Source: Eucalyptus grandis
Taxonomy: Eukaryota > Streptophyta > Magnoliopsida > Myrtales > Myrtaceae
Length of the DNA stretch: 64,000 bases
Reading direction: 5' to 3'
NCBI RefSeq assembly: GCF_016545825.1
Contig: NC_052618.1
Location: 36,092,196 to 36,156,195 of the forward strand
Positions 11,293 through 22,624 of the stretch are shown here, piece by piece (position 1 is the stretch's first letter; every line of letters begins with the position of its first letter). A model generated the notes under the pieces. That model was not told where the DNA came from. It worked only from the letters and a program-made list of their open reading frames with translations, and did not search any database. Both the position numbers and the translations under genes were made by a program.

Positions 11293-11519
11293 CGTGGCGT
11301 TTTTGTCTTTGTGATGGCTGCCGACTTGGGTTCAATTTAATGGGTTGGTGAATGGGTCTTAAATGGATACAGATTAGACTAATTTAAGACCCATATATTT
11401 TAGTTCTTTTATTTTTAAACCCATTATAGGTGCATTGGAAATAATGCCTGACCCATTAACGACCCATTTAAGCAAACACGGGTCCACAAATGGGTTGTGT
11501 ACCCATTTTAACACCTCTA

Positions 11520-11940
11520 CCAAGAGGTAAAAAACCTTCACGGATATTCGAGGTGTGCCCTCAATATTCTAATTTATTTCTACCAAGTGATGAGAGACCT
11601 TCACGGGATATCTAAGGTATGTCCTAGATTTCAAATTTTTTTTTACCAAGAGGTGAAAGACCTTCATGGGATATCTGAGGCGTGCCTCGATATTCAAATT
11701 TCTTTTTAAGATGAGACTTTCACAGATATCAGAAGTGCATCCTCGATATTCCAACTTCTTTCTATTAGGAGGTGAGAGACTTTCATGTATATCTTAAGTA
11801 CATTTTAGATATTCCAAAATTTCTTTTTATTTGGAGGTCACCTTCACGAATTCATAGGTGTGTCCTTGATATTCAAACTTCTTTTTATCAAGAGGTGAGA
11901 GACCTTCATGAATATTTAAGATACGTCATAGATGTTGAGG
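11520..11940 (-). repeat. Right half of ~60-bp minisatellite
   Basis: Six to seven degenerate units with 'ctttttaccaagaggtgag', 'agaccttcacgggatatc' and 'gatattcaaa' landmarks, starting near 11,520, 11,574, 11,635, 11,696, 11,752, 11,816 and 11,876. It continues the array broken at 5,724. Confidence 0.8.
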
Positions 11941-14900
11941 CTAACAATACAACTTAACCTAAAATCAAGAATTGCATTGCAATTTGATGAAATTCGAGGA
12001 TCATTATGTAAAATTTTGAGAAATTGAAGGTGCAAAAGTGAAATTGACATCGAAAGGATCTTGGAATCAGTCGCTAGAGGTTAGGAACTAGCTAGTAAGG
12101 GGCTGAATCGGCCATCACTATCGGCGGCCAATCAAATCCATCATTGATCGATTTGGTCCGATTCTTGTTATTTCGCTACTTGGGACCCATGTAAGTTCAA
12201 AATTTATGCAATTTGGTCCCTATGATTAAATTGAAAAGAAAATTTATCCTATTTAAAAAGAAATTGGCCAATTAAGATTCAATTAAGCCAATCAAACCTT
12301 ATGAATATGATCTAGGGGTCTTTTATTGACTTAATTGAATGATTATCATGAAAGACAACGAGTCAAAACCATGGGTGTTTTGAATTGAGCCCAAATGGCT
12401 AAAATGATCAAATTTGCAATCAATAGGCAAAATTACAAATTAATTAAAATTGAGTTCAATTAGTGTCAAAATTATCTTATCTAATTAACCAATTATGTTT
12501 AAGATCACTTATCGTGTTTGAATTGGCCTCGAACTGAAGTACCCAAGCTTATGCCAAAAATGAATATAGATTTATGAAATTAAACCATAACCATGAATGG
12601 GTCAATTCAAATTTTGTCAATTGAAGCTGAATTGCTTGATTTTCTTATGTTTAGGAGGATAAAATCCTTTAAATTGATAAGTTTTGATATGAATTTCTCA
12701 AAATTAATTTTGGATTTGGACTTATCTTAAGAAAACAAATGAAAGACAATCGTTCATTTGCAAGTCATGAAGAACTGATTTTAGTCCCCTTAATTAGGTG
12801 CAAAACAGCAATTCGTACTTTGACTTAGTAATTCGCGAAATTGAATGCATGAGGGGATTCAAAATAATCTCTAAACCAAATGTCGAAGAAGGAACTACAC
12901 CTGATATGACTAAAATAAAAGTAATTTTATTTTTGGTTGATTTAGAACCTAAAAATAAAAAAAAATTTGGAAATCAAGGTTCTTCAAATTTTGTGAAATT
13001 TTCAACACGAAAGTCAAATTGACATTAAAAGAAATGCATTTGTGTATTTTTTACTTTTTCAATTTTTTTGGTCCAAAGTTTGACCAAAAGTTAGCCATTT
13101 AGTTGATTTCCCCTAAAAGGTTGTTTTCTTGGTCAAATCTTTGAATTATTGAGAAATTGATTTGATAAAAGTTAAATTAAAACTAGAAGGAATATTTTTG
13201 GGTAAAAAGTCAATTTTTTTTTTTTTTTCAAAGGGTTGATCAAAAGTCTACCATTTGATTTTTCGAGAAAATGACTATGGTATTGTTTAAAAGCAATGGC
13301 GCAATAAAAAAATCAAATCTCGATTTTTTTTTATCTTTTTCAATGCATCGACTAAAAGTCGGGTATCAACAACTATCTTTTTTTTTAGTGGCAGTTCGAA
13401 AAGGTTCTACTTAAAGACAAAATTGATACCTGCAATTTTTAGTTGACTCTACTTTGTAAATGGAAAATAACAAAGGAAATGACTTTTGGTTAGGGACATA
13501 TTTGACACTTACCTCTACTCATTGGGGTATTTGAACTCATGTTAGGGTTTCTTCTCTCGTCTTTCTCAAGGAATGGAATGAAGGATTGAAGTTGTTAAAA
13601 GAAAACAAAAATGATTTAAGGATGACCACTAATTAAGGGCAAGGTTTATAAGAATAACCTAGAACCTAATGTCAAGGTTTATGAGAATAACCTATAACCT
13701 AAAATCAAGGTTTATGAGGATAGACTAAAACCTAAAGTCAAGGTTTAAGGCTTAGAAGAAACCTAAGAGACGGGGTTTAAGGTTGACCAAGAACCTAAGG
13801 GATGAGATTTTAGGTTGACCAGGAGCCTAAAATAAGGGTTATGGTTTAGGATGATCAAAACCATAAAACAAGGGTTATGGTTTAGAATGACTGAAAACCG
13901 AAAACAAGGGGTATGGTTTAGGATGACCAAAAATAAAAAACAAGGGGTATGGTTTAAAATGACCAAAAATCGAAAATAAGGATTATGGTTTAGGATGACC
14001 AAAAACTAGAAACAAGAGTATAGTTTAGGATTACCAAAAACCGGAAACAAGGGGTTATGGTTTAGGATTACCAAAAACCAAAAAGAATGGTATGATTTAG
14101 GATTACCAAAAACTAGAAATAAGGGGTTATGGTTTAGGATTACCAAAAATTGGTTCACTAGGGAGCACATATTTTGAAAAGGGGTTTCGAGATTGCTCGA
14201 GAGCCAATCTTACAAAATCATTCAAACATATATTGGTAAACAATACCAATTGTCAAATCCATTTGGAGAGGATTTTAACAAAATGAAATTTGATTAACCA
14301 CCTAAGGGTTAAATTGAATATGTCAAGTGGAAAGAGCCTAATCAAAGAGGTCTTTCATACTAGCTCTCAAAAAGGGTTTTTATTTTCAACCATTGATGTG
14401 GGAAAACTGCTTAAATCTCACTAAAGAGGTCTCGCTTAACCTGTGTCTAAGATTTTCGGAAACGTTCATAGTGAATATAATCCATTGATCAATTGAAAGT
14501 ACTATAATGATGGCTTGGTCACGGGCTTACACAAATGATATGCACTTTGAAGCCAAGAAATGAATATTCAATTAGTATCTTTATCGAGTTTACAAGTCAA
14601 GAATCTTGAAGATAAGATAAGATAGGATTGCTTTTACTCCTTCTAATGATAGCTCCTATGTGAGATTCTCATTTTAACTCGAACCATCTCAATCAGAAGA
14701 GATTTTGAATAAAAGTTGTAATGTTGGTTCAGATGAAGCTTAAAAAGGCTTGAAATTTTTTCAGATATCAATAAGTTAAAAATGAGTGATTATCTTGGCA
14801 TCGTTACCATCACACAACTTGTCAGAAATCTGACTCTTGAAATTTAACCTATCTTGAGCGTCCTTTTGACTATTTGTCTTGAGACATGAGAGCTTCGCTC

Positions 14901-15500
14901 TCTTTTCTAATGACATTGCTCATAATACATGCCTTTATAATCTCAAACCATGTATTCACTATAAATGAATCTTATGCCCCAGGATATGATTCTTTTCACT
15001 CAATTATCTCAAAGAGTGTATAAGGATGTGTTTGGCAAAAGGGCTGGCTCTCATCATTTTAGGCACTACCACTTAGCATTAACAATCCTTTTTGGGTTTT
15101 CCAAAACACATTTTGGCTAAATTCCACTCCTCGGGGAATGATAATATATCGATTTTTTGTTGTTGAAAAAAACACACTCTTTTGACCCATACCTTTCAGA
15201 AATAAGGTTGAACAAAATTTGTGGACAAAACAGGCTTTGTTCAACATAGGGATTCACTTCTAGAGTTTTGATTGACTCTTTCAACGTTCTAAGGGATTGG
15301 GCCACTTCTAAATTTTAAAGAAAATGGTCACTTTTTGGAGGTTTTGCACTCTTGAGATCAATCTCTTGTGGATAGATAGAATTTTTTTCAAAGATCCTGC
15401 AAAATGAACAAACATGTCAATGTGATATGTATGCATGAAATGTATGATGCAAATATCCTAAAGTGGCTCGAATTCAATCCAAAAGTAGCTCAAATGTCTT
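11941..15500 (-). mobile_element. 3' LTR region of the Ogre/Tat-like element
   Basis: It lies directly downstream (minus strand) of the integrase end. The block 12,178-12,944 is closely similar to 48,190-48,944, which lies on the 5' side of the same element, in the same orientation ('atgcaatttggtccct', 'aagaaattggccaattaaga', 'gtgatctaggggtctttt'). This is what a pair of LTRs gives. Flanks of the shared block do not match well (below 12,178 against below 48,190), so the two copies have diverged structurally. Exact LTR ends and polypurine tract could not be placed. No genes; 14,160-15,500 is otherwise featureless except short frames at 15,059-15,305 that I cannot assign. Confidence 0.6.
13640..14160 (+). 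repeat. Minisatellite of ~36-bp units in Ogre-like LTR
   Basis: First come units like 'caaggtttatgagaataacc' (13,640-13,760). Then follow about ten units around 'gggttatggtttaggatgac' and 'caaaaaccgaaaacaa' up to 14,160. Units vary in length and sequence, with no constant repeat and unique spacers as in CRISPR. Confidence 0.85.
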
Positions 15501-15509
15501 TCACTTTAT

Positions 15510-18500
15510 TCATGGATAATACTTCTTGACAACATCAACATTTACAGTCCTTGGCAATTTTTGGCCATCCATTTCTACAAGGATCAATGCTTCATTAGAT
15601 AGCACATTTCTTACAATTTATGGACCTTTGTAGTTTGGAGTGAACTTCTCACGAGGATTTGGAATGATAGGCAAGATCTTTGATCTCAAAATGTCATGGT
15701 CTAACCTTGCGGGTGAATGACTTGGCTACTCTCTTCTAATAGCTTTGTCCGTGGCATAGGGCTTTTACCCTCTTTTCATCAATCATATTGAGTTGTTCAA
15801 ACCTTTGTTAAACCCATTAAGTTTCAGAGAGCTTGACTTGAGAAAGTACCCTCAATGAAGGGATTTCCACTTCCATGGGTAACATAATCTCCATCCCATA
15901 GACTAATGAGAATGGTGTTACCCCAATTAAAATGTGAATTGAAGTTCGGTAAGTCAACAAAGCTTATGGCAACTGATCATGTAAGTCACGATAATTTTCA
16001 TCCATTTTGGCTAAAATCTTCTTGATGTTCTTATTTGCCGCTTTCACAGCTCCATCCATTTGTGGGTAGTAAGAAGAAGAATTCAAGTTATGAAAGTGGA
16101 ACTCTTCGAGTAATTCATCCACTATCTTGTTGTTCAGGTTTGATCCATTGTCTAAGATAATCGCCTCGGGAACTCTATATTTGAGCGATGATATCATGAC
16201 GAATGAACTTTGCTATGCTTTTTGTGGTGACGTGGGCATAAGAACCGGCTTCAATCCATTTGGTGAAATAATCAATAGACACCAAAATGAAGCAATGTCC
16301 ATTCGACTCTTTAGGATTAATCAGTTCGATGATGTCAATGCCCCACATTGAAAAAGGCCAAGACTCGGACATTTATTGCAGTTCATTAGGGGGATCATTG
16401 ATTTTGTCTCCATAAACTTGGCATTGGTTTTTTGGTTCTTACATGTTGAATGCAATTGGCTTCCATGGTCAATTAATAGTAACTAAGCCTCATGATTTTT
16501 CTTGCTAGGAGATGACCATTCATATGAGGGCCACACTCTCCTTTGTGTATCTTTTTCACCAGTAGTTTGGCTTCCTGTGCGTCCATGCACTTTAGTAAAA
16601 CTAAATCGAAAGACCTTTTATAAAAAAAGCTCCTCCACTTAGGAAGAAATTGGATGCCAACTTTATCAGGTATTTTTTTTATCATTGGTTTGACTTCCTT
16701 AAGGAAATTTACTTTCTCAAAGGTAATTCTTGATGTCATAATACTAGATTTAACCATCAAGTTCTTTTTTATCATCAAGCAATAAGTAGGCTTCTTCAAG
16801 ACGTTAATTTGTAAAGGATTAATGCTCAAACCGTTGGTTACTTGTAACCTTGATAATAAGGATGCTAGGGCATCAACAAATTGATTTAGTGATCTTGGCA
16901 AATAATCAAAAGATATTTCGTCAAATTTCTTAACCAAATTTTCGAGATACTCATGGTAAGGAATCGATTTTACATCTCGCATTTGCCATTCGCCTCCCGT
17001 CTGGAGGATGATTAGTGTAGAATCACCATAAACTTGAAGCTTTCTAACTTTCATATCAATAGCCAACTATAGACCAAGGATGCAAGCTTTATATTTAGAA
17101 ATATTGTTAGTACAAGGGAATACCAACTTTACAGCTACTGGGTAATATTGACCTTTTGAGGATATTAAAACTGTCTTAGTGCCAGAACCAGAAAGGTGGT
17201 TCATTTATCATGTGCACCAAATAAATCCATTCATCAACTTCATCCTAGTTATCAGTCTTCTTGGGATTTTCAACTAGCATTTCAGCTATGGCTCGTCCTT
17301 TGACAGACTTTTGTGCCATGCTTCGAATATCGAACTCGAAGAGTAATATTTGTCATTTGGCAAGCCTTCCAACCAATGTGGGCTTCTCCAAAAGATATTT
17401 AATCGGGTCGTTCTCATTCACTAGTAATATGCGGTGGTGAAGAGTATATTGTCTTAATCGATGTAATACCCAAATCAATGCTACATATGTCTTTTCTACT
17501 TCGGGATATCGGATCTCAAAGGTAGCAAACTTTTTTTTTGCACCAACATAGCTCTTATTGACTCTTTGTGGATGGTGAGATACAAAATTGGAGGCACGCG
17601 TTAGATAGGCGGCATTAGTATAGGAGATTGTGAAAGATATCGCTTAAACTCTTCAAAGGATTTATGGCATTTTTCATCCCAGTTGACCTTGGCATTTTTC
17701 TTCAAAAACTTGAAGAATGGCTTAGCGCTTTCTAATAATTGGGAGATGAATCTCGCGACATAATTCAATCTTCCCATTAGGCTTTGAACTTCCTTAACAG
17801 TAGAGGGAGGTTTTAGGTCGCATATGACATTTACCTTAGAGGGATCTATCTCAATACCCCTATTACTAACCATAAATCCAAGAAGCTTCAAAGACTTTAC
17901 CCCAAATATGCATTTTGTGGGGTTAAGTCTCAGCTTGAATTTCCTCAATCAGTCAAATAATATCCTCAAGACTTCAACATGATTTTCACCTTGTCTTGAC
18001 TTTGCAATCATGTCATCGACAAAGACTTCAATCTCCTTATACATCATGTCACGGAATAGTGCCACCATGGCTTTATGATTGGTTGTCCTAGCATTCTTTA
18101 AGCCAAAGGGCATAACTTTATAGCAAAATGTTTCCCATGGAGTGATGAAGGACGTTTTAGTCTTATCTTCATCTTTCATCTTGATTTGGTTGTAACTGAA
18201 AAACCCATCCGTTAAAGAGAATAGTTCGAAGCCAGTTGTGCATCAACTAAGATATCAATATGTGGTAAAGGAAAGTCATCATTAGGACTTGCCTTATTTA
18301 GATCATGGTAATCAACGCAGACTCGGACCCATCCATCATTCTTCATAATCGGGACTATATTAGCAAATCCAATTAACATAATTGATAACTTCGATGAAAC
18401 CAATGTTTAGGAGTTTCATGACTTATTCTTCAATCTTTTTAGACAACTTAGGTTTCGTCCTTTTGAGTTTCTGCTTCTTGGGCAAAATATCAGGATAAGT

Positions 18501-18806
18501 GGTAAAGTGTGTTCCACTATTTTGGGATCTAAACCCGGCATATTAGCATACGACCAAGCAAAAACATCTTGGTATTTCTTCAAAAGTTCGATTAATCTGT
18601 CGACATCCATTTGAGAGAGATCTACTCCAATCTTGGTTTCTTTGGGGTTTTCTGAATCTCCTAAGTTCATAATGATTGGTTGTTCAAGAGTAAGAGGTTT
18701 GTACTCTTCATGTCTAAGCCATTCTCTTTCAATAACTTGAGGATCATCCTCATTCTCTCGGGCCGGAATAATCGGGTCACCAAAATTTATCGAATGTGAA
18801 TTCGAG
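15510..18806 (-). pseudogene. Ogre/Tat gypsy Pol: RT, RNase H, second RNase H, integrase (broken)
   Basis: Order on the minus strand: linker 'SINFGDPIIPARENEDDPQV' (18,790); RT with 'VCVDYHDLNKASPNDDFPLP', 'FCYKVMPFGLKNA' and catalytic FVDD (18,012-18,023); 'LNPTKCIFGVKSLKLLGF'; RNase H ('KSVKGRAIAEMLVENP', about 17,300); a second RNase H ('LQVYGDSTLIILQTGGEWQ', 'FDYLPRSLNQFVDALASL', about 16,840-17,066); integrase with 'SMWGIDIIELINP', 'DNGSN' (about 16,138-16,152) and 'AANKNIKKILAKM'; and an end reading 'NVDVVKKYYP' with TGA at 15,510. The second, archaeal-type RNase H is a hallmark of the Tat lineage. Multiple stops and frameshifts (near 17,590, 18,190, 18,410, 16,440, 15,960) make it inactive. 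Confidence 0.9.
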
Positions 18807-19258
18807 CTATGCAAATGACTATCATGATGTGAAATGTCATGCATGCTATGTAATAAAAAATGGTTAGTATATAAATATAAATGAATGAAATGCATGCAAA
18901 TGCCATGATAAACTTGTTTTCGAATTCGATTTTTTGAAAAATTTATTGGGAACTCGCCCTCATGTCATCTAACATCCTTATTCCACTAAAACATTTTGAA
19001 ATTATAGATTGTGTAAAGGCCCAGGCCTCAAAGTATCATCATAAGACTGGTTTGGGATACCTCACATGTCTATTAACAAAATATCAATTTTATTGATATG
19101 TAAAAATTGCATTACATTATATATTGTCTTGGATCCATACAGTTTGTGATCCAAATTATTACAAGTATAAACGAATGAAATGAATGGAATTCCCTTGCAG
19201 GGGAGAAATGAATGGAATATAACTAAAATGAAATGCAAGAACTAGAAACATCCCTTAC
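18807..19258 (-). other. Candidate spliced intron between protease and RT
   Basis: On the minus strand a donor GT|GTAAGG (19,258) follows codons for '...EEPVDPAV', and an acceptor TTGCATAG (18,807) precedes codons for 'SNSHSINFGD'. Joining leaves two bases upstream and one downstream, so the reading frame would be kept; unspliced, a TAA stop follows at once. An intron between protease and RT is known for Ogre elements. Splicing here is inferred from sequence only. Confidence 0.6.
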
Positions 19259-20330
19259 ACAGCGGGATCTACAGGCTCTTCATCTTCACCAATGGTGCCA
19301 ACCAAACCATCTTCGGACAAGTCAGCAAAATGATGGACAATAGCTTCCTCTTCTTACAAGAGCTTTGGTGGGCTAGAGAAGAAATCTTTCAATGGTGGAG
19401 GTAGGAGGAGTTGGTAGCTCTTACCTTTAATGTTCGGGCTTTTATGATTACCTTGACTCTTACGATCACCTAATAGCCTAGGCCTTCACACTTGTCTTCT
19501 TAACCATCTCAATGAGATTCAACACGCCTTAGGCGAGCTTATCCAAACCTTTTCCAATAGCAAAACCGTTCTAGGTAACAGACACAAGCTCAAACGAGTG
19601 GTAGCTCGACTCTCCCTTAACTGTGGGCTCGATGTAGGCTATGGCGGTGTTATGGAAAGTCTCCACATCTTTTTCACATCAGATAGTCACGATCTTTCCA
19701 TTGATAGGAAGTTTCATCATCTAATGAAGACCGGAAGGAATGATCTTTGCAACATGGATCCAAGGCCATCCAAACAGCAGGCTAAAGTTGCTTGGGATAT
19801 CTAGCATTTGGAATTTTTGAATAATGATAATAGGGCTGACTGTTAGTGGCAAATTGATTTCCCCTAATGATTTCCTTTTAATCTCATCAAAAGCTTGGAT
19901 GGGAATCTTTGGAGGGCAGACATTTGCCATGTTAATGCCTGATTGACAAAGGACACATAAAACGTCTTAGTGTATGTTTGGCCTTCAGGAGGGAGCTCTT
20001 TCTCAAAGAAGGTTATCTGATCTTTAAGAAGTATGGCACCAACAAACTTTTCCAGCTGTACCTCTCAAATAGTTTTGGGCACATGGATCTCATTCAAGAT
20101 TTTAAGGAGGGCATTTCTATACTTTTTAGAAATTTTGAAAAGCTCCAGTAAGGAAATTTGAGTGGGCATATTACACAATTGGTCTATCACTTCTACCTCA
20201 CTTGTCTTGAATGTTTTGAGGATTTGTTCGATTTCTTCATTGGTTAAGGCCTTCTTTTCCACACCTTCACGTGGTGGGTAGATTTGCACTGATTGGGTGA
20301 CGACGTCAATTTCATTGGCTTCATAATTTC
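19259..20330 (-). pseudogene. Ogre/Tat protease region (active site missing)
   Basis: From 20,289 downward: 'NEEIEQILKTFKTSEVEVID', 'QISLLELFKISKKYRNALLK', 'VGAILLKDQITFFEKELPPE', then 'IPIQAFDEIKRKSLGEINLP' and 'PSNFSLLFGWPWIHVAKIIP'. All are segments flanking the aspartic protease in Tat elements. The stretch between 'ELPPEG' and 'QAFDE' is too short and contains no D-[ST]-G or DNGS active-site triplet, so about 25 codons appear deleted. Frameshifts occur near 19,930 and 20,060. It would have cleaved Gag-Pol. Confidence 0.8.
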
Positions 20331-20519
20331 TTGGACCGCCTTGGTGTCATAAGTGGGTGGCACCTTGGTCTTGGAACATTCACCAACTTATGGTGGTATT
20401 TTGATAACAACAGGTTTACAACCCAAGCCTGAGATCTTCATGGCCTTGAAGCTATCAATTAATGAGCTAACTTCAACGGTTTCCTTAATGTTACACTAGT
20501 TCTACAAGGGATCCTCTCC

Positions 20520-20970
20520 TTGGTTGAGTCAAGTATAACGGGCTCAATCATAGCCACGAAGTCATCCTCAAATTCATCTCCCTCGTCCATTAGGGACAAT
20601 CTCTTTGGGGTTTTGGAAATAACTTGGAGGAGTATACTTGACTATAAAGTTATACTTCCTACTCGGTTGCCCCAATGTATTCACTACTTTACCCTTCTCA
20701 CGGGCCTTCCTTACAAACTCACGATCCCATCAAGAAACTTTGTATGCATCCTCATCCTTGTCATCGGAGTGGACTCCTTTATCTTTTGACAAAGTTAGAG
20801 TAAGGTCTTCTTCATCATCCCATCCGTTCGGGACAATATCATTTACATCAACAAAGAAACTCGGTGGTGGTGTGAACTTCACTTTAAAGTTATACTTGCC
20901 ACTTGGTTGGCCGATGATATCAACAACTTCATCACTTTCGCAAGCTTTTTGAACAAGCTCACGGTCCATG
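20520..20970 (-). repeat. Duplicated coding segment in Ogre-like gag-pro
   Basis: Two segments about 230 bp apart encode similar peptides on the minus strand: 'EVVDIIGQPSGKYNFKVKFT' (20,830-20,960) and 'KVVNTLGQPSRKYNFIVKYT' (20,600-20,720), each followed by 'PP' and 'IVPNG'. The DNA is also recognisably similar, indicating a tandem duplication within the polyprotein. Confidence 0.75.
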
Positions 20971-21193
20971 CAGGAAGCTTTATATTCATCCTTGTTTCCA
21001 GTGCCAAAGTCTTGGTAGACTTGACAATCCTTCTTTCAAGCGTCATCTTGACTTGAATTCCTAGCCTCCTTTATGACTTTTGAGATTATGTCTTTGCTAG
21101 ACAAATCAACTTCAACCAAAGACATCTGTCTAGGAGCGGGCTTAGCCAATTTTGCTAAGTAAGCTATCTTTTCACCACGAGTGATATCACCTT

Positions 21194-22624
21194 TCAGCTA
21201 GCGATAAGCAAAGGGTGTGATGTTCCAACTTTTGCATATCCATCAGGGAGTGGACGCTTGTGATCATTTTCAAAAATTACATTGACATTTTCAACATCTT
21301 TTGGAAGGGGGTTTTGTTGGACATTCGGCATCGAATCCTTAAAAGTGAGCAGTTTATTGTCCAATAAATTCTGGATCTTGGAACGAAGTACAAAACATTT
21401 ATCCACATGGTGACCCTTCTCTCCCATGTGATACTCACAAGTCTTATTAGGATTGAACCCAGGGAACTTTAGCAAATTATCCCTCGGGATTTTTTTCGCC
21501 ACGAGATGACTTTTAATCAGTATCGGAAGTAACTAAGACATGGGTCTAGGCAATGGAGTAAATTGCCTTTGTGGGGCTTTTCCTTTGCGATCAAAATTTC
21601 GGGAAGAATTTGCAACTTCCATAGCAGGTTTACGAGCATGAGGATTGTATACCCTTTGGGATGATGAGTTTTGTATTTAAGCAATCTTTACAATTGACTC
21701 CTTGTCCTTCTTTGAGGCATACTTACGATTCGTGGTTTGAGTTAACCTTCCTTCTCGCATGCTCCCCTCAATGCGTTCGCCTAACTCCACCAATGCGGCA
21801 AAGTTAATACAAGTGTGATAATACATTTTTCTCGAAAAGTCACAAGGCATGGCTTAAAGTAACAATTTCATAGCCTCTTTCTTGGACAAGGGTGGTTTCA
21901 CTTGAGATATGGTGGCTCTCCACCTTCAAGCATAGGCTCTGAAGGTTTCAGTCATTCTCTTCTCAACCTGAACTAGCTCCTCTCAAGTCAAGGCAATTTT
22001 GGTATTGAACTTGTATTGTTGTAGGAATTTGTCAGCAAGATCTTCCTAAGTATGAATCTTTTCCAAGTCCAACTCGATAAATCATGTCAATGCAGGACCA
22101 ACCAGACTCTTTTGAAAGGAATTAATGAGGAGCAGAGGATTGTTAGAATAGCGGGCCATCTTGCCTAGATAATACTTCAAATGGGTTTTTGGTCACCCAA
22201 TGCCATCATACTTCCTTGTGAACTCTGGTTCCTTGTAAAATTCGGGGACCTTCACTTTGACGAAGGGAAATAGCTTATCATACCCTTGAAGTTGGTAGCC
22301 TTGCAGCATGCAAAGGCTTTCATCAATTTTTGCGAGGTGTCTTGAACTTTCTTCAACAAAGTATAGAGTTTCAACAAAGTATAGAGTTAGGGTCTCCTTA
22401 GATAAGTAACTAGATCAATAGCTATTGGGGTTGCGGAAGGAACCTCTTCTGTAAGCCCTTTCCCAATGGGTTTAGTTATCAGCACATCAGCAGGTGCGGT
22501 AGGAGGATTCATAGTAGGAACAACATAAGCTATGGATGTCAAATTCTTAACTTGATTAGAGAGGTCAGTTAATAGCGCCATCATCTACGCAATCAACGCG
22601 AGTGCGAGTGTCTTCGTTCTCCAT
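21194..22624 (-). pseudogene. Ogre/Tat Gag (broken)
   Basis: The minus-strand start at 22,624 reads 'MENEDTRTRVD', the usual opening of Tat Gag. It is followed after a frameshift by 'MMALLTDLSNQVKNLTSI' and a central capsid-like region carrying many stops. Near the C-terminus 'NPNKTCEYHMGEKGHHVDKC' (about 21,400-21,460) gives a C-x2-H-x4-H-x4-C finger of the Tat type, followed by 'KIQNLLDNKLLTF'. Gag would package the element RNA. Frame changes near 22,380, 21,900 and 21,500 show decay. Confidence 0.85.

Larger units (their letters stand above)
5725..11519 (-). mobile_element. hAT DNA transposon, 5,795 bp, with TIRs and 8-bp TSD
   Basis: The left end reads TAGAGCTACTAAA and the right end, complemented, TAGAGGTGTTAAA: a 13-bp imperfect inverted repeat. 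Flanks CTAAGAGG and CCAAGAGG match at 7 of 8 positions, the size hAT transposases produce. Subterminal regions (5,740-5,890 and 11,330-11,515) are crowded with copies of 'gacccattta' or its complement, as expected for transposase-binding sites. A broken BED/hATC transposase lies at 6,678-8,617 on the minus strand, and an ATG18-like exon near the right end. Non-autonomous in its present state. Confidence 0.9.

Noticed and set aside
13640..14160. Regular repeats that might suggest a CRISPR array
   Set aside because: Units are degenerate along their whole length and contiguous, with no constant repeat plus unique spacer pattern, and lie in a plant retrotransposon LTR.
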